Made by a program: the position numbers and the translations under genes. Shown piece after piece: positions 1 to 8,748 of a stretch of 64,000 bases of DNA (its first letter is position 1; the number at the start of each line of letters is the position of its first letter). The stretch comes from Enterobacter kobei (GTDB taxonomy: Bacteria > Pseudomonadota > Gammaproteobacteria > Enterobacterales > Enterobacteriaceae), in contig NZ_AP024590.1 in NCBI RefSeq assembly GCF_018323985.1, positions 558,001-622,000 on the forward strand, in the 5' to 3' direction. The notes beneath the pieces are model-generated. The model made no database searches and was not told the DNA's origin. It saw nothing but the letters and a program-made list of their open reading frames with translations.

Positions 1-370
<370 letters not shown>

Positions 371-435
371 AATCTCGCGCTAACAACCTGGAAACAGGCC
401 GTCATACTACGGTGCATCGCCCTTGAAAGTAAACG

Positions 436-464
436 ATGACCCATAGTGAACTTCGCGGTAAAAT
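436..464 (+). promoter_or_regulatory. Candidate greA sigma-70 promoter
   Basis: A -35-like ATGACC (436-441) and a -10-like TAAAAT (459-464) are separated by 17 bases, upstream of the GraL-type hairpin and of greA. E. coli greA has more than one promoter here; this is the best match I see by eye. Confidence 0.45.
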
Positions 465-489
465 GCATATCAAATTGAAAAATTGCTTC

Positions 490-525
490 TGACCTGGGGC
501 GTAGACTCCGGGTCAGTTTTCTTTT
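490..525 (+). ncRNA. greA leader hairpin/terminator (GraL-like)
   Basis: A 10-bp stem (490-499 with 506-515, two G-U wobbles) and a 6-base loop are followed by a T-rich run (516-525), about 90 bases before greA. In E. coli the greA leader is attenuated at such a terminator, releasing the short GraL RNAs. The hairpin is seen directly; equivalence to GraL is inferred from position. Confidence 0.65.
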
Positions 526-617
526 GCTTCTGGTCCGGGAACCCGATGAAAAACGGGCGGGCTTAGCTGCCGGGGCGGGTCACCGCTCCCTACAGGAATG
601 TTCAAGAGGTATAACAA

Positions 618-1094
618 ATGCAAGCTATTCCGATGACCTTACGCGGTGCCGAAAAACTGCGCGAAGAACTGGATTTTCTTAAGTCCGTGCGCCGTCCTGA
701 AATTATCGCCGCCATTGCCGATGCCCGTGAGCACGGCGATCTGAAAGAAAACGCCGAATACCATGCCGCCCGCGAACAGCAGGGCTTTTGCGAAGGGCGC
801 ATCGCAGATATTGAAGCGAAGCTGTCCAACGCGCAGGTGATCGATATCTCCAAAATCCCGAACAACGGACGGGTGATTTTTGGCTGTACGGTGACCGTGC
901 TGAACCTCGACAACGACGAAGAGCAGACCTATCGCATTGTTGGCGATGACGAAGCGGATTTTAAGCAGAATCTGATTTCTGTGAACTCGCCTATCGCTCG
1001 CGGCCTGGTAGGCAAAGAGCAGGACGATGTAGTTGTGATCAAAACGCCGGGCGGCGAAGTCGAATTCGAAATCATCAAAGTGGAATATCTTTGA
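618..1094 (+). CDS. greA: Transcription elongation factor GreA
   Basis: GreA enters the RNA polymerase secondary channel and stimulates cleavage of backtracked RNA. The 158-residue product is full length for the family: an N-terminal antiparallel coiled coil (about residues 1-75) with the acidic tip residues D41 and E44, then a C-terminal FKBP-like domain. The start ATG follows an AAGAGGT ribosome-binding site. It is a single-gene unit with a leader hairpin upstream and a strong terminator just downstream. Confidence 0.97.
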   Translation: MQAIPMTLRGAEKLREELDFLKSVRRPEIIAAIADAREHGDLKENAEYHAAREQQGFCEGRIADIEAKLSNAQVIDISKIPNNGRVIFGCTVTVLNLDNDEEQTYRIVGDDEADFKQNLISVNSPIARGLVGKEQDDVVVIKTPGGEVEFEIIKVEYL

Positions 1095-1138
1095 TTAGGT
1101 TACAATGTGTAATATGTTGAAGCATTGTAAAGAAAAGA

Positions 1139-1161
1139 AAAAGGCCGCGAAGCGGCCTTTT
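1139..1161 (+). terminator. greA terminator
   Basis: Perfect 8-bp stem AAGGCCGC / GCGGCCTT (1141-1148 and 1152-1159) with loop GAA, flanked by A and T runs. It probably works for greA, and perhaps for yhbY read from the other side. Confidence 0.85.
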
Positions 1162-1248
1162 ATCAACACTCAGAGCGTGGCATTTTGCTCGTCTGCTTTT
1201 AGAAAACCCCTCGTTTTACACAGATTTTGTGTTTAACTCAGGATATTC

Positions 1249-1542
1249 TTAACGTGGCAGTGCAATTTTACGGTCTGCTGTTGGGCGGTACAGAACCAGC
1301 GTTTTACCGATGACCTGTACATTACAGGCGCCGGTTTCACGAACAATGGCTTCCACGATCAACGTTTTAGTTTCGCGGTCTTCAGTCGCGATTTTAACCT
1401 TGATAAGCTCATGGTGTTGTAACGCATGTTCAATCTCGGCCAGTACCCCTTCGGTCAGACCATTGTTGCCAAGCTGTACTACCGGCTTGAGCGGATGTGC
1501 CAGACCTTTCAGGTGCTGTTTTTGTTTAGTACTCAGATTCAT
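1249..1542 (-). CDS. yhbY: Ribosome assembly RNA-binding protein YhbY
   Basis: A 97-residue CRM-domain RNA-binding protein associated with pre-50S ribosomal particles. The start at MNLSTKQK (1542) gives the family length; an in-frame start further upstream (1581) would add 13 residues that have no counterpart in E. coli. The CRM core and the loop motif L-G-N-N-G-L-T-E-G are intact. It is divergent from rlmE, another ribosome-maturation gene, which fits its role. Confidence 0.93.
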   Translation of the reverse strand: MNLSTKQKQHLKGLAHPLKPVVQLGNNGLTEGVLAEIEHALQHHELIKVKIATEDRETKTLIVEAIVRETGACNVQVIGKTLVLYRPTADRKIALPR

Positions 1543-1665
1543 CGTATATTTTTGCTTACGTTGGGATTGAAAACGGTTCATTCTACCGCCATCTCCCTTA
1601 TATCGCCAAATTGCCGTGTGGAAATTTACACCATCGGCTCACGATGAACCCAGATGGAATGTTAA

Positions 1666-2295
1666 ATGACAGGTAAAAAGCGTTCTGCCAGCTCCAGTCG
1701 CTGGCTTCAGGAACACTTTAGCGATAAATATGTTCAAGCGGCACAGAAAAAAGGGTTACGTTCCCGTGCCTGGTTTAAACTTGATGAAATACAGCAAAGT
1801 GACAAACTTTTTAAGCCTGGGATGACGGTTGTTGACCTGGGCGCAGCACCTGGCGGCTGGTCGCAGTATGTGGTAACACAGATTGGTGGCAAAGGCCGTA
1901 TCATCGCATGTGATCTTTTACCTATGGATCCTATCGTTGGTGTGGACTTCCTTCAGGGTGACTTTCGTGATGAATTAGTCGTGAAAGCGTTACTCGACAG
2001 GGTAGGCGACAGTAAAGTCCAGGTCGTGATGTCAGACATGGCACCGAACATGAGCGGAACACCCGCGGTGGATATTCCCCGCGCCATGTATCTGGTGGAG
2101 CTGGCATTGCAAATGTGTCGGGACGTATTGGCCCCTGGCGGCAGTTTTGTAGTGAAGGTGTTTCAGGGCGAAGGCTTCGATGAGTATCTAAGGGAAATTC
2201 GCTCCCTGTTTACGAAGGTAAAAGTTCGTAAGCCGGACTCTTCTCGTGCGCGTTCACGTGAAGTGTACATTGTAGCGACCGGGCGAAAGTCATAA
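1666..2295 (+). CDS. rlmE: 23S rRNA Um2552 2'-O-methyltransferase
   Basis: RlmE (RrmJ/FtsJ) methylates U2552 in the A loop of 23S rRNA, a late step of 50S maturation, using S-adenosylmethionine. The 209-residue sequence has the Rossmann SAM motif V-D-L-G-A-A-P-G-G-W (about 56-65) and the complete K-D-K-E catalytic tetrad at K38, D124, K164 and E199. It is followed 90 bases later by ftsH on the same strand, the conserved heat-shock gene pair. Confidence 0.97.
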   Translation: MTGKKRSASSSRWLQEHFSDKYVQAAQKKGLRSRAWFKLDEIQQSDKLFKPGMTVVDLGAAPGGWSQYVVTQIGGKGRIIACDLLPMDPIVGVDFLQGDFRDELVVKALLDRVGDSKVQVVMSDMAPNMSGTPAVDIPRAMYLVELALQMCRDVLAPGGSFVVKVFQGEGFDEYLREIRSLFTKVKVRKPDSSRARSREVYIVATGRKS

Positions 2296-2385
2296 CCCGT
2301 TGATTTCAGACAATCGTTTGAATGAAACTGGATATGGCGTATCCTGACGCTGTTTTTAACACAGTTGTAATATGAGGTTAATCCC

Positions 2386-4329
2386 TTGAGTGACATGGCG
2401 AAAAACCTAATACTCTGGCTGGTCATTGCCGTCGTGCTGATGTCAGTATTCCAGAGCTTTGGGCCCAGCGAGTCTAATGGCCGTAAGGTGGATTACTCTA
2501 CCTTCCTGCAAGAGGTCAACCAGGACCAGGTTCGCGAAGCGCGTATCAACGGACGTGAGATCAACGTTACCAAGAAAGATAGTAACCGTTACACGACTTA
2601 CATCCCGGTAAACGACCCGAAACTGCTTGATAACCTGCTGACGAAGAGCGTCAAAGTGGTTGGCGAGCCGCCGGAAGAACCGAGCCTGCTGGCTTCTATC
2701 TTTATTTCCTGGTTCCCGATGCTGTTGCTGATTGGGGTCTGGATATTCTTTATGCGTCAAATGCAGGGCGGCGGTGGCAAAGGTGCCATGTCGTTCGGTA
2801 AGAGCAAGGCGCGTATGCTCACCGAAGATCAGATTAAAACCACGTTTGCTGATGTCGCAGGTTGCGATGAAGCGAAAGACGAAGTGGCGGAACTGGTTGA
2901 ATACCTGCGTGAACCGAGCCGTTTCCAGAAGCTGGGCGGTAAAATTCCGAAAGGCGTGCTGATGGTAGGGCCGCCGGGTACCGGTAAAACGCTGCTGGCG
3001 AAAGCCATCGCCGGTGAAGCGAAAGTGCCATTCTTTACGATTTCCGGTTCTGACTTCGTGGAAATGTTCGTGGGTGTCGGTGCCTCTCGTGTGCGTGACA
3101 TGTTCGAACAGGCTAAAAAAGCGGCACCATGCATCATCTTTATCGATGAAATTGACGCCGTAGGCCGTCAGCGTGGCGCAGGTCTGGGTGGTGGTCACGA
3201 TGAACGTGAGCAGACCCTGAACCAGATGCTGGTTGAGATGGATGGCTTCGAAGGTAACGAAGGCATTATCGTTATCGCCGCGACTAACCGTCCGGACGTG
3301 CTTGACCCGGCGCTGCTGCGTCCAGGCCGTTTTGACCGTCAGGTTGTGGTCGGTCTGCCGGATGTGCGTGGCCGTGAGCAGATCCTGAAAGTTCATATGC
3401 GTCGCGTACCGCTGTCGCCGGATATTGACGCGGCAATTATTGCCCGCGGTACGCCTGGCTTCTCTGGTGCGGATCTGGCGAACCTGGTGAACGAAGCGGC
3501 GCTGTTTGCTGCCCGTGGTAACAAGCGCGTCGTGTCGATGGTGGAATTCGAAAAAGCGAAAGACAAAATCATGATGGGTGCGGAACGTCGCTCCATGGTG
3601 ATGACGGAAGCGCAAAAAGAGTCCACGGCGTATCACGAAGCAGGCCACGCGATTATTGGTCGTCTGGTGCCGGAACACGATCCGGTGCATAAAGTGACCA
3701 TCATTCCACGCGGTCGTGCGCTGGGTGTGACCTTCTTCCTGCCTGAAGGCGACGCGATTAGCGCCAGCCGACAGAAACTGGAAAGCCAGATTTCAACGCT
3801 GTACGGCGGTCGTCTGGCAGAAGAGATTATCTACGGCGTAGAGCATGTTTCTACCGGCGCGTCGAACGACATTAAAGTCGCGACAAACCTGGCGCGTAAC
3901 ATGGTTACCCAGTGGGGCTTCTCCGACAAACTTGGTCCGCTGCTGTATGCAGAAGAAGAAGGGGAAGTATTCCTCGGTCGTTCTGTTGCGAAAGCGAAGC
4001 ATATGTCTGATGAAACGGCTCGTATCATCGACCAGGAAGTGAAAGCGCTGATTGAACGTAACTACAATCGCGCCCGTGAGATCCTGAATGCGAACATGGA
4101 TATTCTGCATGCGATGAAAGATGCGCTCATGAAATATGAGACCATCGACGCACCGCAGATCGATGACCTTATGGCACGCCGCGATGTGCGTCCGCCAGCA
4201 GGCTGGGAAGATCCAGGCGCGTCCAACAACTCTGACAGCAACGGCACCCCGCGTGCGCCGCGTCCGGTCGATGAACCGCGTACGCCGAACCCGGGCAATA
4301 CCATGTCAGAGCAGCTGGGCGACAAATAA
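2386..4329 (+). CDS. ftsH: ATP-dependent zinc metalloprotease FtsH
   Basis: Membrane-anchored AAA protease that degrades LpxC, SecY, sigma-32 and other substrates as a hexamer. Two membrane segments flank a periplasmic domain (about residues 5-25 and 100-120). An AAA module follows with Walker A G-P-P-G-T-G-K-T, Walker B I-I-F-I-D-E and the second region of homology, then the zinc motif H-E-A-G-H. Two starts are possible: TTG at 2386, eight bases after GAGG (2374-2377), or ATG at 2395, which gives the commonly listed 644-residue form. Ribosome-binding-site spacing favours the TTG start. A strong terminator follows. Confidence 0.97.
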   Translation: MSDMAKNLILWLVIAVVLMSVFQSFGPSESNGRKVDYSTFLQEVNQDQVREARINGREINVTKKDSNRYTTYIPVNDPKLLDNLLTKSVKVVGEPPEEPSLLASIFISWFPMLLLIGVWIFFMRQMQGGGGKGAMSFGKSKARMLTEDQIKTTFADVAGCDEAKDEVAELVEYLREPSRFQKLGGKIPKGVLMVGPPGTGKTLLAKAIAGEAKVPFFTISGSDFVEMFVGVGASRVRDMFEQAKKAAPCIIFIDEIDAVGRQRGAGLGGGHDEREQTLNQMLVEMDGFEGNEGIIVIAATNRPDVLDPALLRPGRFDRQVVVGLPDVRGREQILKVHMRRVPLSPDIDAAIIARGTPGFSGADLANLVNEAALFAARGNKRVVSMVEFEKAKDKIMMGAERRSMVMTEAQKESTAYHEAGHAIIGRLVPEHDPVHKVTIIPRGRALGVTFFLPEGDAISASRQKLESQISTLYGGRLAEEIIYGVEHVSTGASNDIKVATNLARNMVTQWGFSDKLGPLLYAEEEGEVFLGRSVAKAKHMSDETARIIDQEVKALIERNYNRAREILNANMDILHAMKDALMKYETIDAPQIDDLMARRDVRPPAGWEDPGASNNSDSNGTPRAPRPVDEPRTPNPGNTMSEQLGDK

Positions 4330-4363
4330 GTTTTTCGCACTGATGCTGTGTCTGTATTACTTC

Positions 4364-4392
4364 AAACCCTGGAGCTTGCTCCGGGGTTTTTT
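4364..4392 (+). terminator. ftsH terminator
   Basis: GC-rich stem (AACCCTGGAGC paired with GCTCCGGGGTT, loop TT) followed by a run of six Ts, between ftsH and folP. Confidence 0.85.
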
Positions 4393-4428
4393 ATTATTTT
4401 GTTGGCCTCGTTATACAAGGGATGACTT

Positions 4429-5277
4429 ATGAAACGCTGTGCTCAGGGTTCCGTGCTTGACCTGTCGCATCCACACGTTATGGGTATTCTTAACGTTACG
4501 CCGGATTCCTTTTCTGATGGTGGCGCGCATAACACGCTGATCGAAGCAGTAAAGCACGCCAACCTGATGATCAATGCAGGGGCGACCATTATCGACGTCG
4601 GCGGCGAATCGACCCGCCCTGGGGCGCGGGAGGTGAGCGTTGATGAAGAGTTGTCCCGGGTGGTACCGGTGGTTGAGGCGCTCGCGCAGCGTTTCGAGGT
4701 GTGGATCTCGGTTGATACTTCAAAGCCGGAAGTGATCCGCGAAATCGCCCGCGTCGGGGCGCACCTCATCAATGACATCCGTTCCCTGACTGAGCCAGGA
4801 GCGCTGGAGGCGGCAGCCGAAACCGGACTCCCGGTCTGTCTGATGCATATGCAGGGCGATCCAAAAACCATGCAGGACGCGCCAAAATACGATGATATTA
4901 TTACTGACGTCATGCGCTTTTTTATCGACAATATTGCTCGGTGTGAACAGGCAGGGATCGCAAAAGAGAAATTGTTGCTCGACCCGGGATTCGGATTCGG
5001 TAAGAATCTGTCCCACAATTATGAGTTACTTGCCCGCTTATCTGAGTTCCATCAGTTTGAGCTACCGTTACTGGTGGGAATGTCGCGAAAATCAATGATT
5101 GGCCAGTTACTGAATGTGGGGCCATCTGAACGCCTCAGCGGCAGTCTGGCGTGCGCGGTGATCGCGGCAATGCAGGGCGCGCATATTATTCGTGTCCATG
5201 ACGTAAAAGAAACGGTAGAGGCTATGCGAGTGGTCGAAGCCACACTGTCAGCGAAGGGAAATAAACGCTATGAGTGA
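4429..5277 (+). CDS. folP: Dihydropteroate synthase
   Basis: Condenses para-aminobenzoate with hydroxymethyl-dihydropterin pyrophosphate to make dihydropteroate in folate synthesis; it is the sulfonamide target. The 282-residue protein has the pterin-binding motifs G-I-L-N-V-T-P-D-S-F-S-D-G-G near residue 20 and D-V-G-G-E-S-T-R-P-G near residue 57. The length equals E. coli FolP. It overlaps glmM by 8 bases, so the two genes are probably translationally coupled. Confidence 0.97.
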   Translation: MKRCAQGSVLDLSHPHVMGILNVTPDSFSDGGAHNTLIEAVKHANLMINAGATIIDVGGESTRPGAREVSVDEELSRVVPVVEALAQRFEVWISVDTSKPEVIREIARVGAHLINDIRSLTEPGALEAAAETGLPVCLMHMQGDPKTMQDAPKYDDIITDVMRFFIDNIARCEQAGIAKEKLLLDPGFGFGKNLSHNYELLARLSEFHQFELPLLVGMSRKSMIGQLLNVGPSERLSGSLACAVIAAMQGAHIIRVHDVKETVEAMRVVEATLSAKGNKRYE

Positions 5278-6607
5278 ACGTAAATATTTTGGAACAGATG
5301 GTATTCGTGGTCGTGTAGGTGATGCGCCAATCACGCCGGATTTTGTTCTTAAGCTCGGCTGGGCCGCCGGTAAAGTCCTGGCGCGCCATGGCTCCCGTAA
5401 AATCATTATCGGTAAAGACACGCGTATTTCTGGCTATATGCTGGAATCGGCGCTGGAAGCCGGACTGTCAGCGGCGGGCATATCGGCCTCTTTCACCGGA
5501 CCGATGCCGACCCCTGCGGTCGCTTACCTTACGCGTACCTTCCGCGCAGAAGCAGGGATTGTCATTTCTGCTTCCCATAACCCGTTCTACGATAACGGCA
5601 TTAAATTCTTCTCCATCGATGGCACCAAGCTGCCGGATGACGTGGAAGAGGCCATTGAAGCCGAGCTGGAAAAAGAGATCACCTGTGTGGATTCTGCGCT
5701 GCTGGGTAAAGCCAGCCGTATCGTGGATGCTGCCGGGCGTTACATCGAATTCTGCAAAGGCACCTTCCCGAACGAGCTCAGCCTCAAGGGGCTGAAAATT
5801 GTAGTGGATTGCGCACACGGTGCCACCTACCACATCGCACCAAATGTGTTCCGTGAACTGGGCGCTAACGTCATCACCATTGGCTGCGAGCCTAATGGCG
5901 TTAACATCAACGAAGAAGTGGGGGCAACAGACGTTCGTACGTTGCAGGCCCGCGTAGTGGCAGAAAAAGCCGACATTGGTATTGCCTTCGATGGCGACGG
6001 TGACCGCGTGATCATGGTAGATCACGAGGGTAACAAAGTTGATGGCGATCAGATCCTCTATATCATCGCTCGTGAAGGTCTGCGTCAGGGGCAGTTGCGC
6101 GGTGGCGCGGTCGGTACGCTGATGAGCAATATGGGGCTGGAGCTGGCGCTGAAACAGCTGGGCATTCCGTTTGCACGTGCAAAAGTGGGCGACCGCTATG
6201 TGCTCGAAAAACTGCAGGAAAAAGGCTGGCGTATTGGCGCGGAAAATTCCGGCCATATTCTGCTGCTGGACAAAACCACCACCGGCGACGGCATCGTGGC
6301 AGGCCTGCAGGTTGTAGCAGCAATGGTCCGTAACCATATGACGTTGCACGATCTGTGCAGCGGCATGAAGCTGTTCCCGCAGATCCTCATCAACGTGCGC
6401 TTTACTGCCGGCAAAGGCGATCCGCTGGAAGATGAAACCGTGAAAGCGGTCACCGCGGAAGTGGAAGCGGCGCTGGGCAATCGCGGTCGCGTGCTGCTGC
6501 GTAAATCCGGTACCGAACCGTTGATCCGTGTGATGGTGGAAGGCGAAGACGAAGCGCAGGTAACGGCATTCGCTAACCGTATTGCGGATGCGGTGAAAGC
6601 GGTCTGA
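5270..6607 (+). CDS. glmM: Phosphoglucosamine mutase
   Basis: Converts glucosamine-6-phosphate to glucosamine-1-phosphate for UDP-GlcNAc, the precursor of peptidoglycan and LPS. The 445-residue protein has the active serine S102 in the motif I-S-A-S-H-N-P, the metal-binding loop D-G-D-G-D-R, and the substrate phosphate motif R-K-S-G-T-E-P near the C-terminus. It overlaps the end of folP and is followed by a clear terminator. Confidence 0.97.
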   Translation: MSERKYFGTDGIRGRVGDAPITPDFVLKLGWAAGKVLARHGSRKIIIGKDTRISGYMLESALEAGLSAAGISASFTGPMPTPAVAYLTRTFRAEAGIVISASHNPFYDNGIKFFSIDGTKLPDDVEEAIEAELEKEITCVDSALLGKASRIVDAAGRYIEFCKGTFPNELSLKGLKIVVDCAHGATYHIAPNVFRELGANVITIGCEPNGVNINEEVGATDVRTLQARVVAEKADIGIAFDGDGDRVIMVDHEGNKVDGDQILYIIAREGLRQGQLRGGAVGTLMSNMGLELALKQLGIPFARAKVGDRYVLEKLQEKGWRIGAENSGHILLLDKTTTGDGIVAGLQVVAAMVRNHMTLHDLCSGMKLFPQILINVRFTAGKGDPLEDETVKAVTAEVEAALGNRGRVLLRKSGTEPLIRVMVEGEDEAQVTAFANRIADAVKAV

Positions 6608-6625
6608 AGCTGGAGTTAAGTCCCT

Positions 6626-6651
6626 AAAAAGGCGGCGTTTGCCGCCTTTGA
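6626..6651 (+). terminator. glmM terminator
   Basis: Perfect inverted repeat AAAGGCGGC / GCCGCCTTT (6628-6649) around a GTTT loop, 18 bases past the glmM stop. The trailing T run is short. Confidence 0.75.
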
Positions 6652-6836
6652 AATGTGCAAATTTTGCTTTTTTGCTGTTTTTTTCCGCACTTGATACAAT
6701 GTGTTGAAATTGCCCTTGCGCAGGTCATGCGCTTTGGTTAGTATTCACACCCGCTTCAGTGGGAAACGAAATAGCGTCCCGCTTTTATGGTCAGAAGCTA
6801 ATGTTACGCGGCAGCCCCGCAAGGAACAGGTTGATT

Positions 6837-7169
6837 ATGTACGAAGCTCTTTTGGTAGTTTTCCTTATTGTGGCAATTGGCCTTGTTGGTCTGATTATGC
6901 TGCAGCAAGGTAAAGGCGCTGATATGGGAGCCTCCTTTGGCGCAGGCTCATCTGCTACGCTGTTCGGTTCAAGTGGTTCTGGTAACTTCATGACCCGCAT
7001 GACAGCTGTGTTAGGTACCCTGTTCTTCATCATCAGCCTGGTGTTGGGTAACATTAACAGCAATAAAACCAGTAAAGGAAGCGAGTGGGAAAATCTGAGC
7101 GCGCCAGCGAAATCTGAGCAAACTCAGCCAGCTGCTCCGGCTAAGCCGACCAGCGATATTCCGCAGTAA
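6837..7169 (+). CDS. secG: Protein-export membrane protein SecG
   Basis: Accessory subunit of the SecYEG translocon in the inner membrane. The start chosen (MYEALLVVFL) gives 110 residues as in E. coli, with two transmembrane segments (about 2-22 and 52-72) joined by a glycine-rich loop, and a flexible A/P/Q-rich tail. The reading frame stays open upstream to 6759, but that extension is not conserved; an AAGGAACAGG ribosome-binding site lies just before 6837. A tRNA-Leu gene follows 13 bases later and may share its transcript. Confidence 0.95.
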   Translation: MYEALLVVFLIVAIGLVGLIMLQQGKGADMGASFGAGSSATLFGSSGSGNFMTRMTAVLGTLFFIISLVLGNINSNKTSKGSEWENLSAPAKSEQTQPAAPAKPTSDIPQ

Positions 7170-7182
7170 TAGCTGTATCAAT

Positions 7183-7269
7183 GCTGAGGTGGTGGAATTG
7201 GTAGACACGCTACCTTGAGGTGGTAGTGCCCTAACGGGCTTGTGGGTTCGAGTCCCATCCTCAGTACCA
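7183..7269 (+). tRNA. leuU: tRNA-Leu (GAG)
   Basis: 87-nt class II tRNA with encoded CCA (7267-7269), the long variable arm typical of leucine tRNAs, T-arm GGTTCGAGTCC and anticodon GAG in loop CTTGAGG. The acceptor stem GCTGAGG/CCTCAGT has the same terminal G-U pair as E. coli leuU. Confidence 0.97.
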
Positions 7270-7281
7270 ATATTCCGAAAG

Positions 7282-7309
7282 AAAGACATCGAAAGATGTC
7301 TTTTTTTTT
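7282..7309 (+). terminator. leuU terminator
   Basis: Nine-bp stem AAAGACATC / GATGTCTTT with a stable GAAA tetraloop, running into an uninterrupted stretch of nine Ts. Confidence 0.88.
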
Positions 7310-7716
7310 GCCTTTTTTTCCGCTTCGTCGCCCAGCGGTCTTTTTACATCCTGCATAACCCTGCTTTTTCAGCAAGCTACATCACTTACCGTTATTTTTC
7401 CGTTTTCAAATTGCGTTCGCAAAATCGGAAAAAATTTCCGACTGAATGCTTTTTTTTGAGCTTCTCGCGCTAAACATTACCGATAATTTAATAGTATCCA
7501 GTCCATGAGCGCACAGATACGCCCGGACCACTCATAACGGTTTGAAAGAGTTAAGCTTAAATTTTATCTGTTCGTTATTTCATGGCAGGCATTTGCATCG
7601 CTGAAAGTGGAGCGAAAAGGCGCGTCGAATATGCCAAACAGCGCGCTGGTTTATCATCGCATGCAGTAGTCATTTCATTGTTGTTCACACCTTACCGGCT
7701 CAGAAAGGATAATTTG
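7310..7716. other. 407-base gene-free leader of sugar ABC operon
   Basis: AT-rich stretch between the leuU terminator and the sugar-binding gene; I see no gene here. It holds two adjacent dyads, TTGCG-TT-CGCAA (7411-7422) and TCGGAAA-AAA-TTTCCGA (7425-7441), followed by an 8-T run (7450-7457). These could be regulator sites for the operon. No clear sigma-70 or CRP site was identified by eye. Confidence 0.5.
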
Positions 7717-8679
7717 ATGAAAAAGACCATGTTCTATCGTGTTATCGGTGCGACTGTTGGATTAGCGCTGTCAGCGGCCGTAGCTGCCCCGGTTTTTGCC
7801 GCCGATGCGCCGGCACATAAACCTAAGGTTGCGCTGGTGATGAAATCGCTGGCGAATGAATTTTTCCTTACCATGGAAACCGGTGCCAAGGATTATCAGA
7901 AAAAGAATGCGGATAAATTTGATTTGATCTCCAACGGCATCAAAAACGAAACCGATACGGCGAATCAGATCCAGATTGTAGAGCAGATGATCGTCTCGAA
8001 AGCCGACGCCATTATTATTGCGCCATCGGATTCGAAAGCGTTGTTACCGGTGGTAAAAAAAGCCATTGATGCGGGAATTATCGTGATCAATATCGATAAT
8101 AAATTTGACGACGACGTGCTGAAAGATAAAAAACTGAATGTGCCCTTTGTCGGCCCCGATAACCGGAAAGGCGCGAAAGACATTGGCGATTATCTGGCGA
8201 AGCATCTGAAAGCGGGCGATCAGGTCGGTATTATCGAGGGGATCCCGACCTCCAGTAATTCACAGCAGCGTACCCAGGGGTTCCAGGATGCAATGGCGCA
8301 GGGCGGCATGAAAGTGGTGTCAGTGCAATCCGGGCAGTGGGAAATAAATAATGCTAATGCCGTAGCTGCCGCCATGCTGAGTGAATATCCCGATATTAAA
8401 GCCCTGTTAGCGGATAACGATAACATGGCGCTTGGTGCCGTCTCCGCGATCCGCGCCGCGGGTAAAAAAGGTCAGGTTCAGGTGGTCGGCTATGACAATA
8501 TCGAAGCCATCAAACCTATGCTGAATGATGGCCGTGTATTAGCAACCGCCGATCAGTTTGCCTCGCAGCAAGCCGTTTTTGGTATTGAAGCGGCGCTGGA
8601 CGCCCTGAAGAACGGTAAAAAACAGAGTGAATTATCCAGCAGCGTCGAAACGCCCGTGAAGCTTATCGTCAAGCAATAA
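7717..8679 (+). CDS. Ribose-type ABC sugar-binding protein
   Basis: Periplasmic substrate-binding protein of the RbsB (Peripla_BP_4) family, 320 residues. The start at 7717 follows an AGAAAGGA ribosome-binding site and opens with a clear signal peptide ending ...PVFA-A at about residue 28; an in-frame start at 7582 would bury the signal. The type I fold is visible: the opening strand K-V-A-L-V-M-K-S-L-A-N-E-F-F, then A-D-A-I-I-I-A-P-S-D near the first hinge and V-V-G-Y-D-N late in the chain. First gene of a binding protein-ATPase-permease operon. The sugar is unknown; a pentose, hexose or polyol is typical of the family. Confidence 0.85.
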   Translation: MKKTMFYRVIGATVGLALSAAVAAPVFAADAPAHKPKVALVMKSLANEFFLTMETGAKDYQKKNADKFDLISNGIKNETDTANQIQIVEQMIVSKADAIIIAPSDSKALLPVVKKAIDAGIIVINIDNKFDDDVLKDKKLNVPFVGPDNRKGAKDIGDYLAKHLKAGDQVGIIEGIPTSSNSQQRTQGFQDAMAQGGMKVVSVQSGQWEINNANAVAAAMLSEYPDIKALLADNDNMALGAVSAIRAAGKKGQVQVVGYDNIEAIKPMLNDGRVLATADQFASQQAVFGIEAALDALKNGKKQSELSSSVETPVKLIVKQ

Positions 8680-8748
8680 GCAATTACCCGTCCCCCCTCT
8701 GGCGTGTAAACGCACTGCCAGAGGGAAATGATCGGATAAGGCCTGAAT

